Assembly: GCF_900178005.1 (NCBI RefSeq)
Contig: NZ_FXBS01000006.1
Coordinates: 806,001 to 870,000 of the forward strand
Length of the DNA: 64,000 nt
Source: Tuberibacillus sp. Marseille-P3662
GTDB lineage: Bacteria; Bacillota; Bacilli; Bacillales; Sporolactobacillaceae
Direction of reading: 5' to 3'
Below the pieces are notes generated by a model, which did not search any database, was not told the origin of the DNA, and saw only the letters and a list, made by a program, of their open reading frames with translations. The position numbers and the translations under genes are program-made. How positions within the stretch are numbered: the first letter of the stretch is position 1; each line of letters begins with the position of its first letter. This document shows, piece by piece, positions 10,008 through 16,356 of this stretch.

Positions 10008-10310
10008 ATGAAATCCATAGAGCCACAAAAAGGGGTCGATCGTGCAACCTTTGAATTTAGAATGGATGCCTTGCAAATGCGTGTCGATCAAGTGGAAAGG
10101 AAAATCGCGAATAAGGCAGATGACATTGTGTCAGTACAGATCATGCATCATCGTCAGGAAATTGATGATATCTACGAAGCCATCGAAAACATTGATGAAC
10201 AGATGAAAGCGATTGAAGAACAGCTTAACAGATTCACAGAAGCGTCTACTAGTGGTAACTCTGAAAAAAACAGCAGAAATGACTCGTTGAGGCTGGCTGT
10301 TACAACATAA
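10008..10310 (+). CDS. Hypothetical coiled-coil protein
   Basis: I do not recognise this 100-residue protein. It is highly charged with heptad-like spacing of hydrophobics over about residues 15-80 (MDALQMRVDQVERKIANKAD; IDDIYEAIENIDEQMKAIEEQL), predicting a long alpha-helical coiled coil, and ends in a polar Ser/Asn-rich tail. The SD AAGGAGGG eight bases upstream is very strong, so it is well translated. It sits where B. subtilis carries yppD, but I cannot claim homology. Confidence 0.65.
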   Translation: MKSIEPQKGVDRATFEFRMDALQMRVDQVERKIANKADDIVSVQIMHHRQEIDDIYEAIENIDEQMKAIEEQLNRFTEASTSGNSEKNSRNDSLRLAVTT

Positions 10311-10351
10311 TATGATCAAGTCGTGATGTATGATATAAATATGTTAGGATG

Positions 10352-10369
10352 GAGACACGGAGGTGTCTC
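10352..10369 (+). promoter_or_regulatory. Hairpin presenting the yppE Shine-Dalgarno in its loop
   Basis: GAGACAC (10352-10358) and GTGTCTC (10363-10369) are perfect 7-bp arms around the tetraloop GGAG. The loop plus the first base of the right arm is the only good SD before yppE (TTG at 10376). The hairpin could expose or gate the SD. Confidence 0.5.
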
Positions 10370-10375
10370 AGAGCC

Positions 10376-10741
10376 TTGGAAACGAAAAATAGAGAACGCT
10401 TAAAAGAACTGACCGAACAGTTACGAACATATAATGACCAAGCCTATGACCAATTTGTGACATATTCTAAATCAAAAGATTATGAAGTTGACTTTTATGG
10501 TGAAGTCAAACCTTTTGCTGATAGTGTGAAGCAGGTTATTGATGAATGGAAGCCGCTGGTCTTGGAATGGATTAATGCTGAACACCCTAAGTATGTTTAT
10601 CATGTCCAAATTAATGATACGTACGATAATATTGAGATAACATCAGTCACGGCTTGGCAAAAAGATACGCGACGGCGTCGATTTATCAACACCATAAAAT
10701 CCATAGACTATGTTTTGGAGACCATTTTGAAACAATTATAG
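10376..10741 (+). CDS. yppE: DUF1798 protein, YppE family
   Basis: Small helical protein of unknown function similar to B. subtilis YppE, for which a helical-bundle structure is known. Residues such as YEVDFYGEVKPFADSVKQVIDEWK and the C-terminal FINTIKSIDYVLETILKQL fit the family. An ATG at 10349 is in frame but has AGG directly against it; GGAGGTG (10359-10365) instead serves the TTG at 10376, giving about 121 residues. A strong terminator follows directly. Confidence 0.7.
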   Translation: METKNRERLKELTEQLRTYNDQAYDQFVTYSKSKDYEVDFYGEVKPFADSVKQVIDEWKPLVLEWINAEHPKYVYHVQINDTYDNIEITSVTAWQKDTRRRRFINTIKSIDYVLETILKQL

Positions 10742-10742
10742 C

Positions 10743-10777
10743 GTCAACGCGCGGTTCGCCGTGCGTTGGCTTTTTTT
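10743..10777 (+). terminator. Intrinsic terminator after yppE
   Basis: A stem of about 12 bp closes on a TTCG tetraloop (10755-10758), starting GTCAACGCGCGG and ending CCGTGCGTTGGC, followed by seven T. The T tract overlaps the last codons of the convergent small gene. Confidence 0.88.
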
Positions 10778-10976
10778 ACAGAAAAATAATGAACTTAACT
10801 AGTACGAATAAAAAGTAAGGAATACCGATTATCATAATTAGTTTAAACATCCAGTAGCTGATGCTCTCTAACAATTCTTCACTGCCCATATGATTGACGC
10901 GCTGTTCGATTTCTTGAGCTTCTTGGGCAACATTTTCTTCAATTCTGTGAAACTGGCGAAATTTTTCGGCTAACAT
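10776..10976 (-). CDS. Small single-span membrane protein
   Basis: Unrecognised 66-residue protein: an acidic amphipathic N-terminal half (EENVAQEAQEIEQRVNHMGSEELLES) followed by a C-terminal hydrophobic segment (about 45-66) ending in VKFIIFL, so probably a tail-anchored membrane protein. The ATG at 10976 follows GGGAGGG with 6-nt spacing; upstream in-frame codons overlap the SD. It lies downstream of the gerP terminator on the same strand and has its own SigE-like promoter, suggesting a sporulation role, but this is inference. Confidence 0.65.
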   Translation of the reverse strand: MLAEKFRQFHRIEENVAQEAQEIEQRVNHMGSEELLESISYWMFKLIMIIGIPYFLFVLVKFIIFL

Positions 10977-11005
10977 GGACAACCCTCCCGCTGGTCTTTA
11001 ATTCA

Positions 11006-11034
11006 TTCATATGGTTGTCCACATTCGTATATGA
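11006..11034 (-). promoter_or_regulatory. Possible SigE promoter of the small membrane-protein gene
   Basis: On the minus strand TCATATA (11034-11028), 14 nt, then CATATGAA (11013-11006). This resembles the mother-cell SigE pattern (TCATATT / CATACAAT), with a good -35 and a partial -10. Confidence 0.35.
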
Positions 11035-11078
11035 CACTTTTAATAGATTTTTTAATAGATGTCCTTGGTGGTTTATAT

Positions 11079-11105
11079 AAAAAAAGCCGTCGATTTTATG
11101 ACGGC
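11079..11105 (-). terminator. Terminator of the gerP operon
   Basis: On the minus strand GCCGTC (11105-11100), a loop containing the gerPB stop codon, GACGGC (11091-11086), then seven T. Confidence 0.8.
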
Positions 11106-11326
11106 GCAGGAAGAGGGACGTAAGGGGCTTCTATACCATAAGATCCAGAGGGTTCATAGGAGGGTTGTTCTAATGCTGGACCTGGAGCTGAAAATCCCCC
11201 TGTATTATACAAATTGGAAATTGGTTTAATCATGCCTGAACTTCCAACTTGAAGCACTGATGAATTAGATAAACCTTGGATCTTAAGCATCTTTATATCA
11301 ATGTCTTGGTTAATAAAGAAATTCAT
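11096..11326 (-). CDS. gerPB: Spore germination protein GerPB
   Basis: Small spore protein of the GerP set, which is needed for germinants to pass the coat. The first 45 residues (MNFFINQDIDIKMLKIQGL, SSVLQVGSSGMIKPISNLYNTGGFSAP) match GerPB, and the tail is Pro/Ser-rich. It is 76 residues long with the SD TTGGAG. In B. subtilis gerPB is the second gene of the operon; here it is the last, 66 nt after gerPE, and its stop codon lies inside the operon terminator loop. Confidence 0.85.
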   Translation of the reverse strand: MNFFINQDIDIKMLKIQGLSNSSVLQVGSSGMIKPISNLYNTGGFSAPGPALEQPSYEPSGSYGIEAPYVPLPAPS

Positions 11327-11392
11327 GGTTGCATCGCTCCAAAAGTCATGGCTGATGGGCTATGTTAGGTTTATCTATAACAATAGCAGCCT

Positions 11393-11776
11393 TTATTCTG
11401 TAGAATTGGGTGGATTTAAAAAATGGCGAATGTGCTTCAGCCTTGATTCCGTCTGAACGGTTTCAGTCGAACCCACCTGGATGACGACTGATGATGATGT
11501 ACCTAGGATCCGTAGAGAGTCAACACTAATGGCCGGATTTTCATGGATGAAACTTGTGTGTACCGGCTCATAAATATGCGCTTTGGGTATAGGGTCGGTA
11601 AAAATAGGGAACGCCTTAAATGACGCTTCGCCTTCATAAAACATTGGATATTCTCTTTGTAGGGCGAATACGCGGCTGACTGGTGTAAGGGATTTGGAAT
11701 CGCCGACCTCAATGACAGAGCTGTTGGAGACTGAATTCATATATAATTCATTCACAAACGAATAGCGTTTCATCAT
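11393..11776 (-). CDS. gerPE: Spore germination protein GerPE
   Basis: Component of the GerP coat-permeability system. The paired internal repeats NSVSNSSVIEVGDSKSLTPVSR and LRILGTSSSVVIQVGSTETV, the YEGEASFKAFPIFTDPIP segment and the C-terminal SRLKHIRHFL are typical of GerPE. It has 127 residues. Its ATG overlaps the gerPD stop (ATGA), which implies translational coupling. Confidence 0.9.
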   Translation of the reverse strand: MMKRYSFVNELYMNSVSNSSVIEVGDSKSLTPVSRVFALQREYPMFYEGEASFKAFPIFTDPIPKAHIYEPVHTSFIHENPAISVDSLRILGTSSSVVIQVGSTETVQTESRLKHIRHFLNPPNSTE

Positions 11777-11958
11777 GATCCCTGTGATGCAAACGGTACA
11801 TAAGTATCTCCAACAATAATTGACTCAGGAGGTGTATCGAATACGGATGACGAACCAATGGTTTCCGCATCTCCAATTAACACTACTGAAGCTGAAGCAA
11901 CACCAATAATATTGATATCACCCACATTGATTCCTCTATTGACGACTTGAAAATTCAA
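11773..11958 (-). CDS. gerPD: Spore germination protein GerPD
   Basis: A 61-residue GerP component. NRGINVGDINIIGVASASVVLIGDAETI followed by SSSVFDTPPESI matches GerPD. It begins with TTG (11958) overlapping the gerPC stop, with AAAGGACGTG upstream as SD, and ends overlapping the gerPE start. The 'SSSV..IGD' motif is shared with GerPB and GerPE. Confidence 0.9.
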   Translation of the reverse strand: MNFQVVNRGINVGDINIIGVASASVVLIGDAETIGSSSVFDTPPESIIVGDTYVPFASQGS

Positions 11959-12596
11959 GATGGATCACGTCCTTTTGGTAAGTTTTCTATGAACATTTTA
12001 AATGCCCCGCGAACATCATTAATGACTTTTTCAGTCACTTGATGCCTTTGTTCATGGCGATCCTTTGTTTGATCTTTGATTTGGTTAAGGTAATATTGAA
12101 TACGATGTCCAAGCTGTTTTTTAACATCATCTATAATAAAGGTGCGATAGGGAGGGTCAAGCGTATATTGAAAATGATTTTCTATAGACTGTAAATCATT
12201 CAATGCATGCTCATTAAAATAGTTCTGCAGCTGCTCTTCAATATCATCATACAATGAATCATCTTTCCCATGAGACACACTTGATTCTTGATCTGATGAA
12301 ACGGATTGGGAGTCAGTTCTAATCGTTTCCTGATCGACAGAGAAATCTTCAATCGATTCGTCATTATTTGCAGGATTTAAACCAATATTTAGTGTGCCCT
12401 CTAAGGATTCAATCTTCAATTGGTCAAATTTATAATTAACGGTCACTGGTTCTTTTTTATTCAACTGTTCGACTGATTGATTTAATTGATTAACCGATTG
12501 CTCGAGTTCGTTGATTCGTCTATCCTGTGTCTGGATGATGTCTTGTAATTGTTTGATGTGTTGGGCTGGATGGTAGTAGTTATATGGAGCGTTCAT
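11955..12596 (-). CDS. gerPC: Spore germination protein GerPC
   Basis: About 213 residues. An N-terminal coiled coil (LQDIIQTQDRRINELEQSVNQLNQSVEQLNKK) precedes the GerPC signature YKFDQLKIESLEGTLNIGLNP. An acidic Ser/Asp-rich linker and a helical C-terminal half follow. In-frame starts at 12605/12602 overlap the SD GAGGTG; the ATG at 12596 has the right spacing. It lies 72 nt after the gerPA/F gene, with gerPD overlapping its end. Confidence 0.88.
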   Translation of the reverse strand: MNAPYNYYHPAQHIKQLQDIIQTQDRRINELEQSVNQLNQSVEQLNKKEPVTVNYKFDQLKIESLEGTLNIGLNPANNDESIEDFSVDQETIRTDSQSVSSDQESSVSHGKDDSLYDDIEEQLQNYFNEHALNDLQSIENHFQYTLDPPYRTFIIDDVKKQLGHRIQYYLNQIKDQTKDRHEQRHQVTEKVINDVRGAFKMFIENLPKGRDPS

Positions 12597-12668
12597 TGGC
12601 ATCACCTCGATCCCATCCTATGATAAGAACATGGAATAGGTGCTTGCCTAGATGATGATTTTAATGGA

Positions 12669-12878
12669 TTAAATATTCTGGTCAAAGACATCGGAATCGT
12701 AGGTTTGGGTCTGATTTTGATTCGTTTCCGTATGGATATGGTCCCCTGTATTAAAAGACCCTGCACCGGCAAAAGATTTTGATGCTGAAGAAGGTGCGAC
12801 ACGATAAGTATCACCAATATTAAAAACGGATCCCCCAGAAAGCGTATTGATTTTTACGGCACCAACAAATCCAGGCAT
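12669..12878 (-). CDS. GerPA/GerPF-family spore germination protein
   Basis: A 69-residue member of the GerPA/GerPF family: MPGFVGAVKINTLSGGSVFNIGDTY, then SASKSFAGAGSFNTGD and the C-terminal DSDVFDQN. GerPA and GerPF are paralogues at opposite ends of the B. subtilis operon. Only one copy is present here, and the AGAGSFNTGD motif is closer to my recollection of GerPF. The ATG at 12878 is preceded by AAAAGGTG; an open frame extending to 12989 is untranslated leader. It is the first gene of the operon behind a SigK-type promoter. Confidence 0.85.
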   Translation of the reverse strand: MPGFVGAVKINTLSGGSVFNIGDTYRVAPSSASKSFAGAGSFNTGDHIHTETNQNQTQTYDSDVFDQNI

Positions 12879-12915
12879 ATCACCAACACCTTTTATTAAA
12901 TGCTGACATCTACAA

Positions 12916-12943
12916 TAGTTTATGTTGAGCAGGGTGTGATCGT
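12916..12943 (-). promoter_or_regulatory. Candidate SigK promoter of gerP operon
   Basis: On the minus strand AC (12943-12942), 17 nt, CATAAACTA (12924-12916): a full match to CATANNNTA. gerP operons are known to be SigK-dependent. It starts about 38 nt before the first gerP ATG. Confidence 0.6.
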
Positions 12944-12985
12944 TCAAATTAAAAAATCTTACTCTAAAAAGATAAATGAGATGGC

Positions 12986-13249
12986 TCACAGCTCCTGATT
13001 TTGCTTTTTAGCAAACGCTGCTCGTTTCACAAAAGTTTGTTCTTCATCAATCAGACCACACGTGCCACATTGGATTTTTCGTTCCGGCCCTTGATAACGA
13101 ATATGATGTGGATCAGGATTTGTGTTCGTAAATGTTTCAACAATATCTCCGGTGTGGGGATCCAATTTAACCGGTTGTGGGACTTGATTAATAATATTGA
13201 ATCTTGTTTTATTGGTTTTACAGTTCGGGCATAAATAGGGTTGGCTCAT
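12986..13249 (-). CDS. Hypothetical zinc-ribbon protein
   Basis: An 87-residue protein with an N-terminal CPNC and a later CGTC, i.e. CxxC-x(~50)-CxxC, a rubredoxin-like zinc ribbon. The middle is a proline/histidine-rich linker (KLDPHTGDIVETFTNTNPDPHHIRYQGPE). I do not recognise a family with a known function. SD GGAGGG, ATG at 13249. It lies upstream of the gerP promoter on the same strand and is divergent from mhqR. Confidence 0.7.
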   Translation of the reverse strand: MSQPYLCPNCKTNKTRFNIINQVPQPVKLDPHTGDIVETFTNTNPDPHHIRYQGPERKIQCGTCGLIDEEQTFVKRAAFAKKQNQEL

Positions 13250-13310
13250 AGAACTATCCCTCCATGTTTTTGTTATAGCTTATCAATACAGTCAAAAGAT
13301 TATACAGGGA

Positions 13311-13339
13311 TTGACAGCGGTGAAACGCTGAATTATAAT
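13311..13339 (+). promoter_or_regulatory. Perfect-consensus SigA promoter of mhqR
   Basis: TTGACA (13311-13316), 17 nt, TATAAT (13334-13339). Both hexamers and the spacing are exact consensus, implying a very strong promoter that must be repressed. Confidence 0.85.
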
Positions 13340-13340
13340 A

Positions 13341-13358
13341 TATCTTTAATTCAAGATG
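13341..13358 (+). promoter_or_regulatory. MhqR-type operator
   Basis: TATCTTTAATTCAAGATG contains the inverted repeat ATCTT-N6-AAGAT directly after the -10, covering the start point. From memory it matches about 14 of 18 positions of the B. subtilis MhqR operator, TATCTCGAATTCGAGATA. This suggests autorepression. Confidence 0.6.
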
Positions 13359-13372
13359 ATGGAGAGATGAGG

Positions 13373-13807
13373 ATGAGTGAATATCAAGATCCGTCACTAC
13401 GGCTATTCATCATATTATCACGGACGAATAAAACCATTGCTGAACTCGTTCGTCAAGATATTAAGAACCAAGGCTTAAACCCGACCGAATTTGCTGTCTT
13501 GGAACTACTGTATCATAAAGGAGATCAGCCGATACAAAAGATCGGTGACCGATTACTGCTGGCCAGTGGTAGTATGACATATGTTATTGATCGGCTTGAA
13601 GGCAAGGGCTATTTACGCCGGCAGCCGTGCCCAAATGACCGCCGGGTAACTTATGCAGTAATTACTGAATCCGGGCAAACCCTAATGGATGACATTTTTC
13701 CAAAGCATCACGAATCGCTACAGCGCATATTCGGCGGCTTAAGTGACGAGGAGAAACAGCAAGCAGCAGATTTATTGAAAAAATTAAGCTTTAATGCTGA
13801 ATTATAG
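13373..13807 (+). CDS. mhqR: MarR-family repressor, MhqR-like
   Basis: A 144-residue winged-helix regulator. The block NPTEFAVLELLYHKGDQPIQKIGDRLLLASGSMTYVIDRLEGKGYLRRQPCPNDRRVTYAVIT is close to B. subtilis MhqR (YkvE), the repressor of quinone/electrophile-resistance genes. There is a cysteine in the wing region (QPCPNDRR). The SD GGAG with ATG at 13373 fits; an open frame from 13241 passes through the promoter and is not the real start. The usual mhq target genes are not adjacent, so targets must be elsewhere. Confidence 0.82.
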   Translation: MSEYQDPSLRLFIILSRTNKTIAELVRQDIKNQGLNPTEFAVLELLYHKGDQPIQKIGDRLLLASGSMTYVIDRLEGKGYLRRQPCPNDRRVTYAVITESGQTLMDDIFPKHHESLQRIFGGLSDEEKQQAADLLKKLSFNAEL

Positions 13808-13824
13808 AAGGTGTCCATCAAATG

Positions 13825-13844
13825 AATGCTCTTATAAGAGCATT
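13825..13844 (+). terminator. Perfect 20-nt palindrome after mhqR
   Basis: AATGCTCTTATAAGAGCATT is fully self-complementary, lying 18 nt after the mhqR stop. Only a short T-containing tail follows, so it may be a weak terminator or a 3' stabilising hairpin. Confidence 0.45.
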
Positions 13845-13924
13845 TAAGTTTACATAATATTATTATCGTTAATTTTATAATAAAATCTTTTTGATGGGGG
13901 ATAATAATCGTAGAGGTGATGGTA

Positions 13925-14272
13925 ATGAGTGTCGATCTGGAAACGTTAGAAACAATAACATCCGCTTTAGATAGGCTGAAAGGTAACGGCGTGATCATTA
14001 CTAAAGATGAAATCGACGATCGCGATAAAACGTCGATGCAGTTAGAATCATTTGCTTTAGAAAATTATGAACGGCCCGTGGATGATTACTTATCTGTTAC
14101 AACCCTGCAGCTGGCAGGCGGTGGAGAAACAATAACGGATGAAAACAGTGAACCGTTACCGTATAGTTCATACGATATTCCGCTAGAAGATATTCAGTCG
14201 TTTAACGTCACTGATGGTCAAGTCTATCTCAAAACAAGTCGCGGAGAATATACGATTTCGAGTTTACAATAA
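13925..14272 (+). CDS. Hypothetical protein, acidic, 115 residues
   Basis: Unrecognised. The N-terminal third (VDLETLETITSALDRLKGNGVIITKDEID) looks helical. The C-terminal half (IPLEDIQSFNVTDGQVYLKTSRGEYTISSL) looks like beta strands of a small barrel, similar in feel to short stress or polar-lipid-binding proteins, but this is not an assignment. Start ATG at 13925 after AGAGGTG; codons at 13916/13919 overlap the SD. It is followed by a good terminator and so is probably monocistronic. Confidence 0.6.
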   Translation: MSVDLETLETITSALDRLKGNGVIITKDEIDDRDKTSMQLESFALENYERPVDDYLSVTTLQLAGGGETITDENSEPLPYSSYDIPLEDIQSFNVTDGQVYLKTSRGEYTISSLQ

Positions 14273-14303
14273 CATCAAAGCTGATTTTATACTTAATACC
14301 ACT

Positions 14304-14337
14304 CCCTTGGTCCTATGTTGACTAAGGGTTTTTTATT
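14304..14337 (+). terminator. Intrinsic terminator
   Basis: CCCTTGGTC / GACTAAGGG (nine pairs, one G-U) with a 7-nt loop, followed by TTTTTT. Confidence 0.85.
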
Positions 14338-14466
14338 TGATCATTTTCTGTGTCAATTTATGGAGTGTTTGCTCTGGGTGAATGTATGGGAACATAAGTC
14401 GGATATGGGTTACAACACATAACAACTTTGGATCATGTCCATGCTATCTGTAAGAGGTGATAAGAC

Positions 14467-14610
14467 GTGAATCCAAGGAAGCGCAACGTCAAATGTGTTG
14501 ATTTCGGCGGCTACTATGTTGGCAGTTATCCGCACGACGAAAGCGAAATGGATGTTGCAATCGATGAATTAGATCATGACCCTTTGCATGATACGGATTC
14601 CGAAGAATAA
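14467..14610 (+). CDS. Small acidic protein, 47 residues
   Basis: GTG start after AGAGGTGATAAGAC. The peptide starts MNPRKRNVKCVDFGGYYV and ends in an acidic Asp/Glu/His stretch (ELDHDPLHDTDSEE). It is bracketed by terminators on both sides, so it forms its own transcription unit. The basic head with one cysteine and the acidic tail could form a metal-binding peptide, but I recognise no family. Confidence 0.5.
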   Translation: MNPRKRNVKCVDFGGYYVGSYPHDESEMDVAIDELDHDPLHDTDSEE

Positions 14611-14627
14611 AATGTCATGTTTTCCTC

Positions 14628-14656
14628 AAACCGTTCATATTTTTGAGCGGTTTTTT
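14628..14656 (+). terminator. Intrinsic terminator
   Basis: AAACCGTTCA, an AT loop, TGAGCGGTTTTTT: an 8-bp stem and T6 tail, 18 nt after the small acidic gene. Confidence 0.85.
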
Positions 14657-14773
14657 CGTGCATGGGGATAAATCCTCCACGACGTTTGAATAAGTATGTT
14701 TAATCTTTGTCCATGTTCGGGAATGGGTTAATAGAGTAACTTAGATGAAAATGATAAGAAAGGCGTGTCAAGC

Positions 14774-14977
14774 ATGAATCAGTATTATGTTGTACCGGAT
14801 AAAGACGCATTAGGATGGTATGTCAAAATTGAAGATACCGCTCCGATAGAACTTTATGATAAAAAAGATAAAGCGATTGACGCTGGCGTGCATATTGCAA
14901 AGGATCATCGGCCAAGTCATTTATCCATACTAGATTCTGATCATAATGTGGAAGAAGAACGTATATACAAAGTGTAG
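14774..14977 (+). CDS. DUF2188-like small protein
   Basis: A 67-residue protein with the pattern of DUF2188: an N-terminal YYVVPDKDALGWYVKIEDTAP, a helix (KKDKAIDAGVHIAKDHRPSHL) and a final SILDSDHNVEEERIYK strand. Family function is unknown; the fold is a small alpha/beta unit. The ATG at 14774 is served by AAAGG. It stands between two terminator-like palindromes. Confidence 0.6.
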   Translation: MNQYYVVPDKDALGWYVKIEDTAPIELYDKKDKAIDAGVHIAKDHRPSHLSILDSDHNVEEERIYKV

Positions 14978-15026
14978 GCAAACTTGTTTCTTGAAAAGCA
15001 AAGGGAGCTAGCGAGCTAGCATGGTG

Positions 15027-15061
15027 CAACGCTTGGATAATATTATCCAAGCGTTGACTTT
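15027..15061 (+). terminator. Perfect 30-nt palindrome terminator
   Basis: CAACGCTTGGATAAT joined directly to its reverse complement ATTATCCAAGCGTTG (15027-15056), followed by ACTTTTT. A GCTAGC-GA-GCTAGC pair (15007-15020) sits just before it. It ends the DUF2188 unit upstream of cdaR. Confidence 0.65.
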
Positions 15062-15156
15062 TTGGTAAGTATTATTGTTTTTCTATCTTTTGTTAACAAC
15101 GGACATCGCTTATAATTGAAATGAAAAAGTTTTCATATCATAAGCAGGTGAGTCCT

Positions 15157-16224
15157 ATGCTAACTCCTGAAATTGCAGAAACTATTGGACGGGAGACAAT
15201 GAAGACCCTCGGACGCAATATTAATATTATGGATGAACGGGGCATTATTCTAAGTTCTGGAGATCCGGAAAGAATCGATACCTTCCATGAAGCCGCTAAT
15301 GAGGTCATTGAGAAGGGTGAAGCGCTTGTTATTGATACGGCGAATCAAAGGATGTGGCGTGGTACGAAACCCGGCATGAATTTGCCTATCAAGTTTCAGG
15401 GTGAAGTTGTTGGAGTGGTCGGTATTTCTGGAATTCCAGAAGAGGTCAAAGACTTTGGTTCACTTGTTGTTACGATGACCGAACTCATGCTGCAACAAAT
15501 CTATTTAATGAAACAAGTGGAATGGCAATACCGGACCCGAGAATTTCTGTTGGAAGATATTTTAAGCGAACATCCTCCATATCAAAAAATTGAGCAAAAA
15601 TGTCGACTGCTAAATATTAATATAAATGCCCCTTATACAGTGTTTGTGTACCGTTTGAATCAAGCTAAAAAGCGATTTTCTCTTCATGAAGTTTATGATC
15701 AAGTCGAGCATCTTTTGCCGGCTTCAGAAGGGATATACGGTTTTGTTGGTGCTGAGACATTTGTCGTGATTTTATCTAGTCAAACCGATGATCCGCTTAT
15801 CTACAAAAAGGTCCAAGAACAGTTATCCTATTTTTATGAAGACGTGCAAACAGGCATTGGAAGGACTTCTAAGCAATCGAATGCGATTCATCGTCATTAC
15901 CAAGAGACCGTTCTTGCGATGGATATTTCGGATCAAGCGTATGTAAAGGTGAGTGATTATGAAGCTCAGCTTTTACTATATACAATTAGTCAGGCAGAAC
16001 GGGAAAGGTATCAACACAAAGTTATGAAATCCCTTTCTAAAGATTTGCAAATCACGCTGTCTGTGTTTTTTGCGAACAATCTCAATCTTAGCCGGACGGC
16101 TAAGCAATTGTTTGTGCACCGGAATACACTCATCTATCGCATAGAAAAAATTCAAGACCTGACTGGGTACGACCCGAGGAACTTTCAAGATGCTGTTGCT
16201 CTGCAGTTAGCTGATTGGTGTTAA
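15157..16224 (+). CDS. cdaR: CdaR-family sugar-diacid/glycerate regulator
   Basis: About 355-residue transcription factor. An N-terminal sugar-diacid sensing domain (about 1-135: MLTPEIAETIGRETMKTLGRNINIMDERGIILSSGDPERI) is followed by a PucR-type helix-turn-helix at the C-terminus (NLNLSRTAKQLFVHRNTLIYRIEKIQDLTGYDPR). Such proteins activate glycerate/glucarate operons. The ATG at 15121 lacks an SD; the ATG at 15157 follows AGGTGAG. It precedes, with a terminator between, the glycerate kinase-permease pair it probably controls. Confidence 0.85.
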   Translation: MLTPEIAETIGRETMKTLGRNINIMDERGIILSSGDPERIDTFHEAANEVIEKGEALVIDTANQRMWRGTKPGMNLPIKFQGEVVGVVGISGIPEEVKDFGSLVVTMTELMLQQIYLMKQVEWQYRTREFLLEDILSEHPPYQKIEQKCRLLNININAPYTVFVYRLNQAKKRFSLHEVYDQVEHLLPASEGIYGFVGAETFVVILSSQTDDPLIYKKVQEQLSYFYEDVQTGIGRTSKQSNAIHRHYQETVLAMDISDQAYVKVSDYEAQLLLYTISQAERERYQHKVMKSLSKDLQITLSVFFANNLNLSRTAKQLFVHRNTLIYRIEKIQDLTGYDPRNFQDAVALQLADWC

Positions 16225-16241
16225 TATAAGGAAAAGTGCAC

Positions 16242-16272
16242 AAAAATCACGACATTGTGGTCGTGATTTTTG
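16242..16272 (+). terminator. Intrinsic terminator after cdaR
   Basis: AAAAATCACGAC, loop ATTGTG, GTCGTGATTTTT. The A/T flanks make it bidirectional. Confidence 0.88.
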
Positions 16273-16325
16273 TTAATTTTACCGATACCCTAGGAATAGG
16301 TTTTAAAAATATAATGAACTTAGAT

Positions 16326-16339
16326 TGAAAACGCATTCA
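16326..16339 (+). promoter_or_regulatory. Candidate cre (CcpA) site before glxK
   Basis: TGAAAACGCATTCA differs from the consensus TGWNANCGNTNWCA at one fixed position. It lies between a TATAAT (16310-16315) and the glxK SD, a roadblock position for catabolite repression. Confidence 0.5.
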
Positions 16340-16356
16340 GTTATTGGAGGATGTTT

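Noticed and set aside
12602-12817. 71-residue frame in the gerP operon that might have been gerPB
   Set aside because: It is an out-of-frame reading of the GerPA/F gene, and a true GerPB is present at 11096-11326.
13241-13372. Longer N-terminus for MhqR
   Set aside because: The extension passes through the consensus promoter and operator, and the family length fits the start at 13373.
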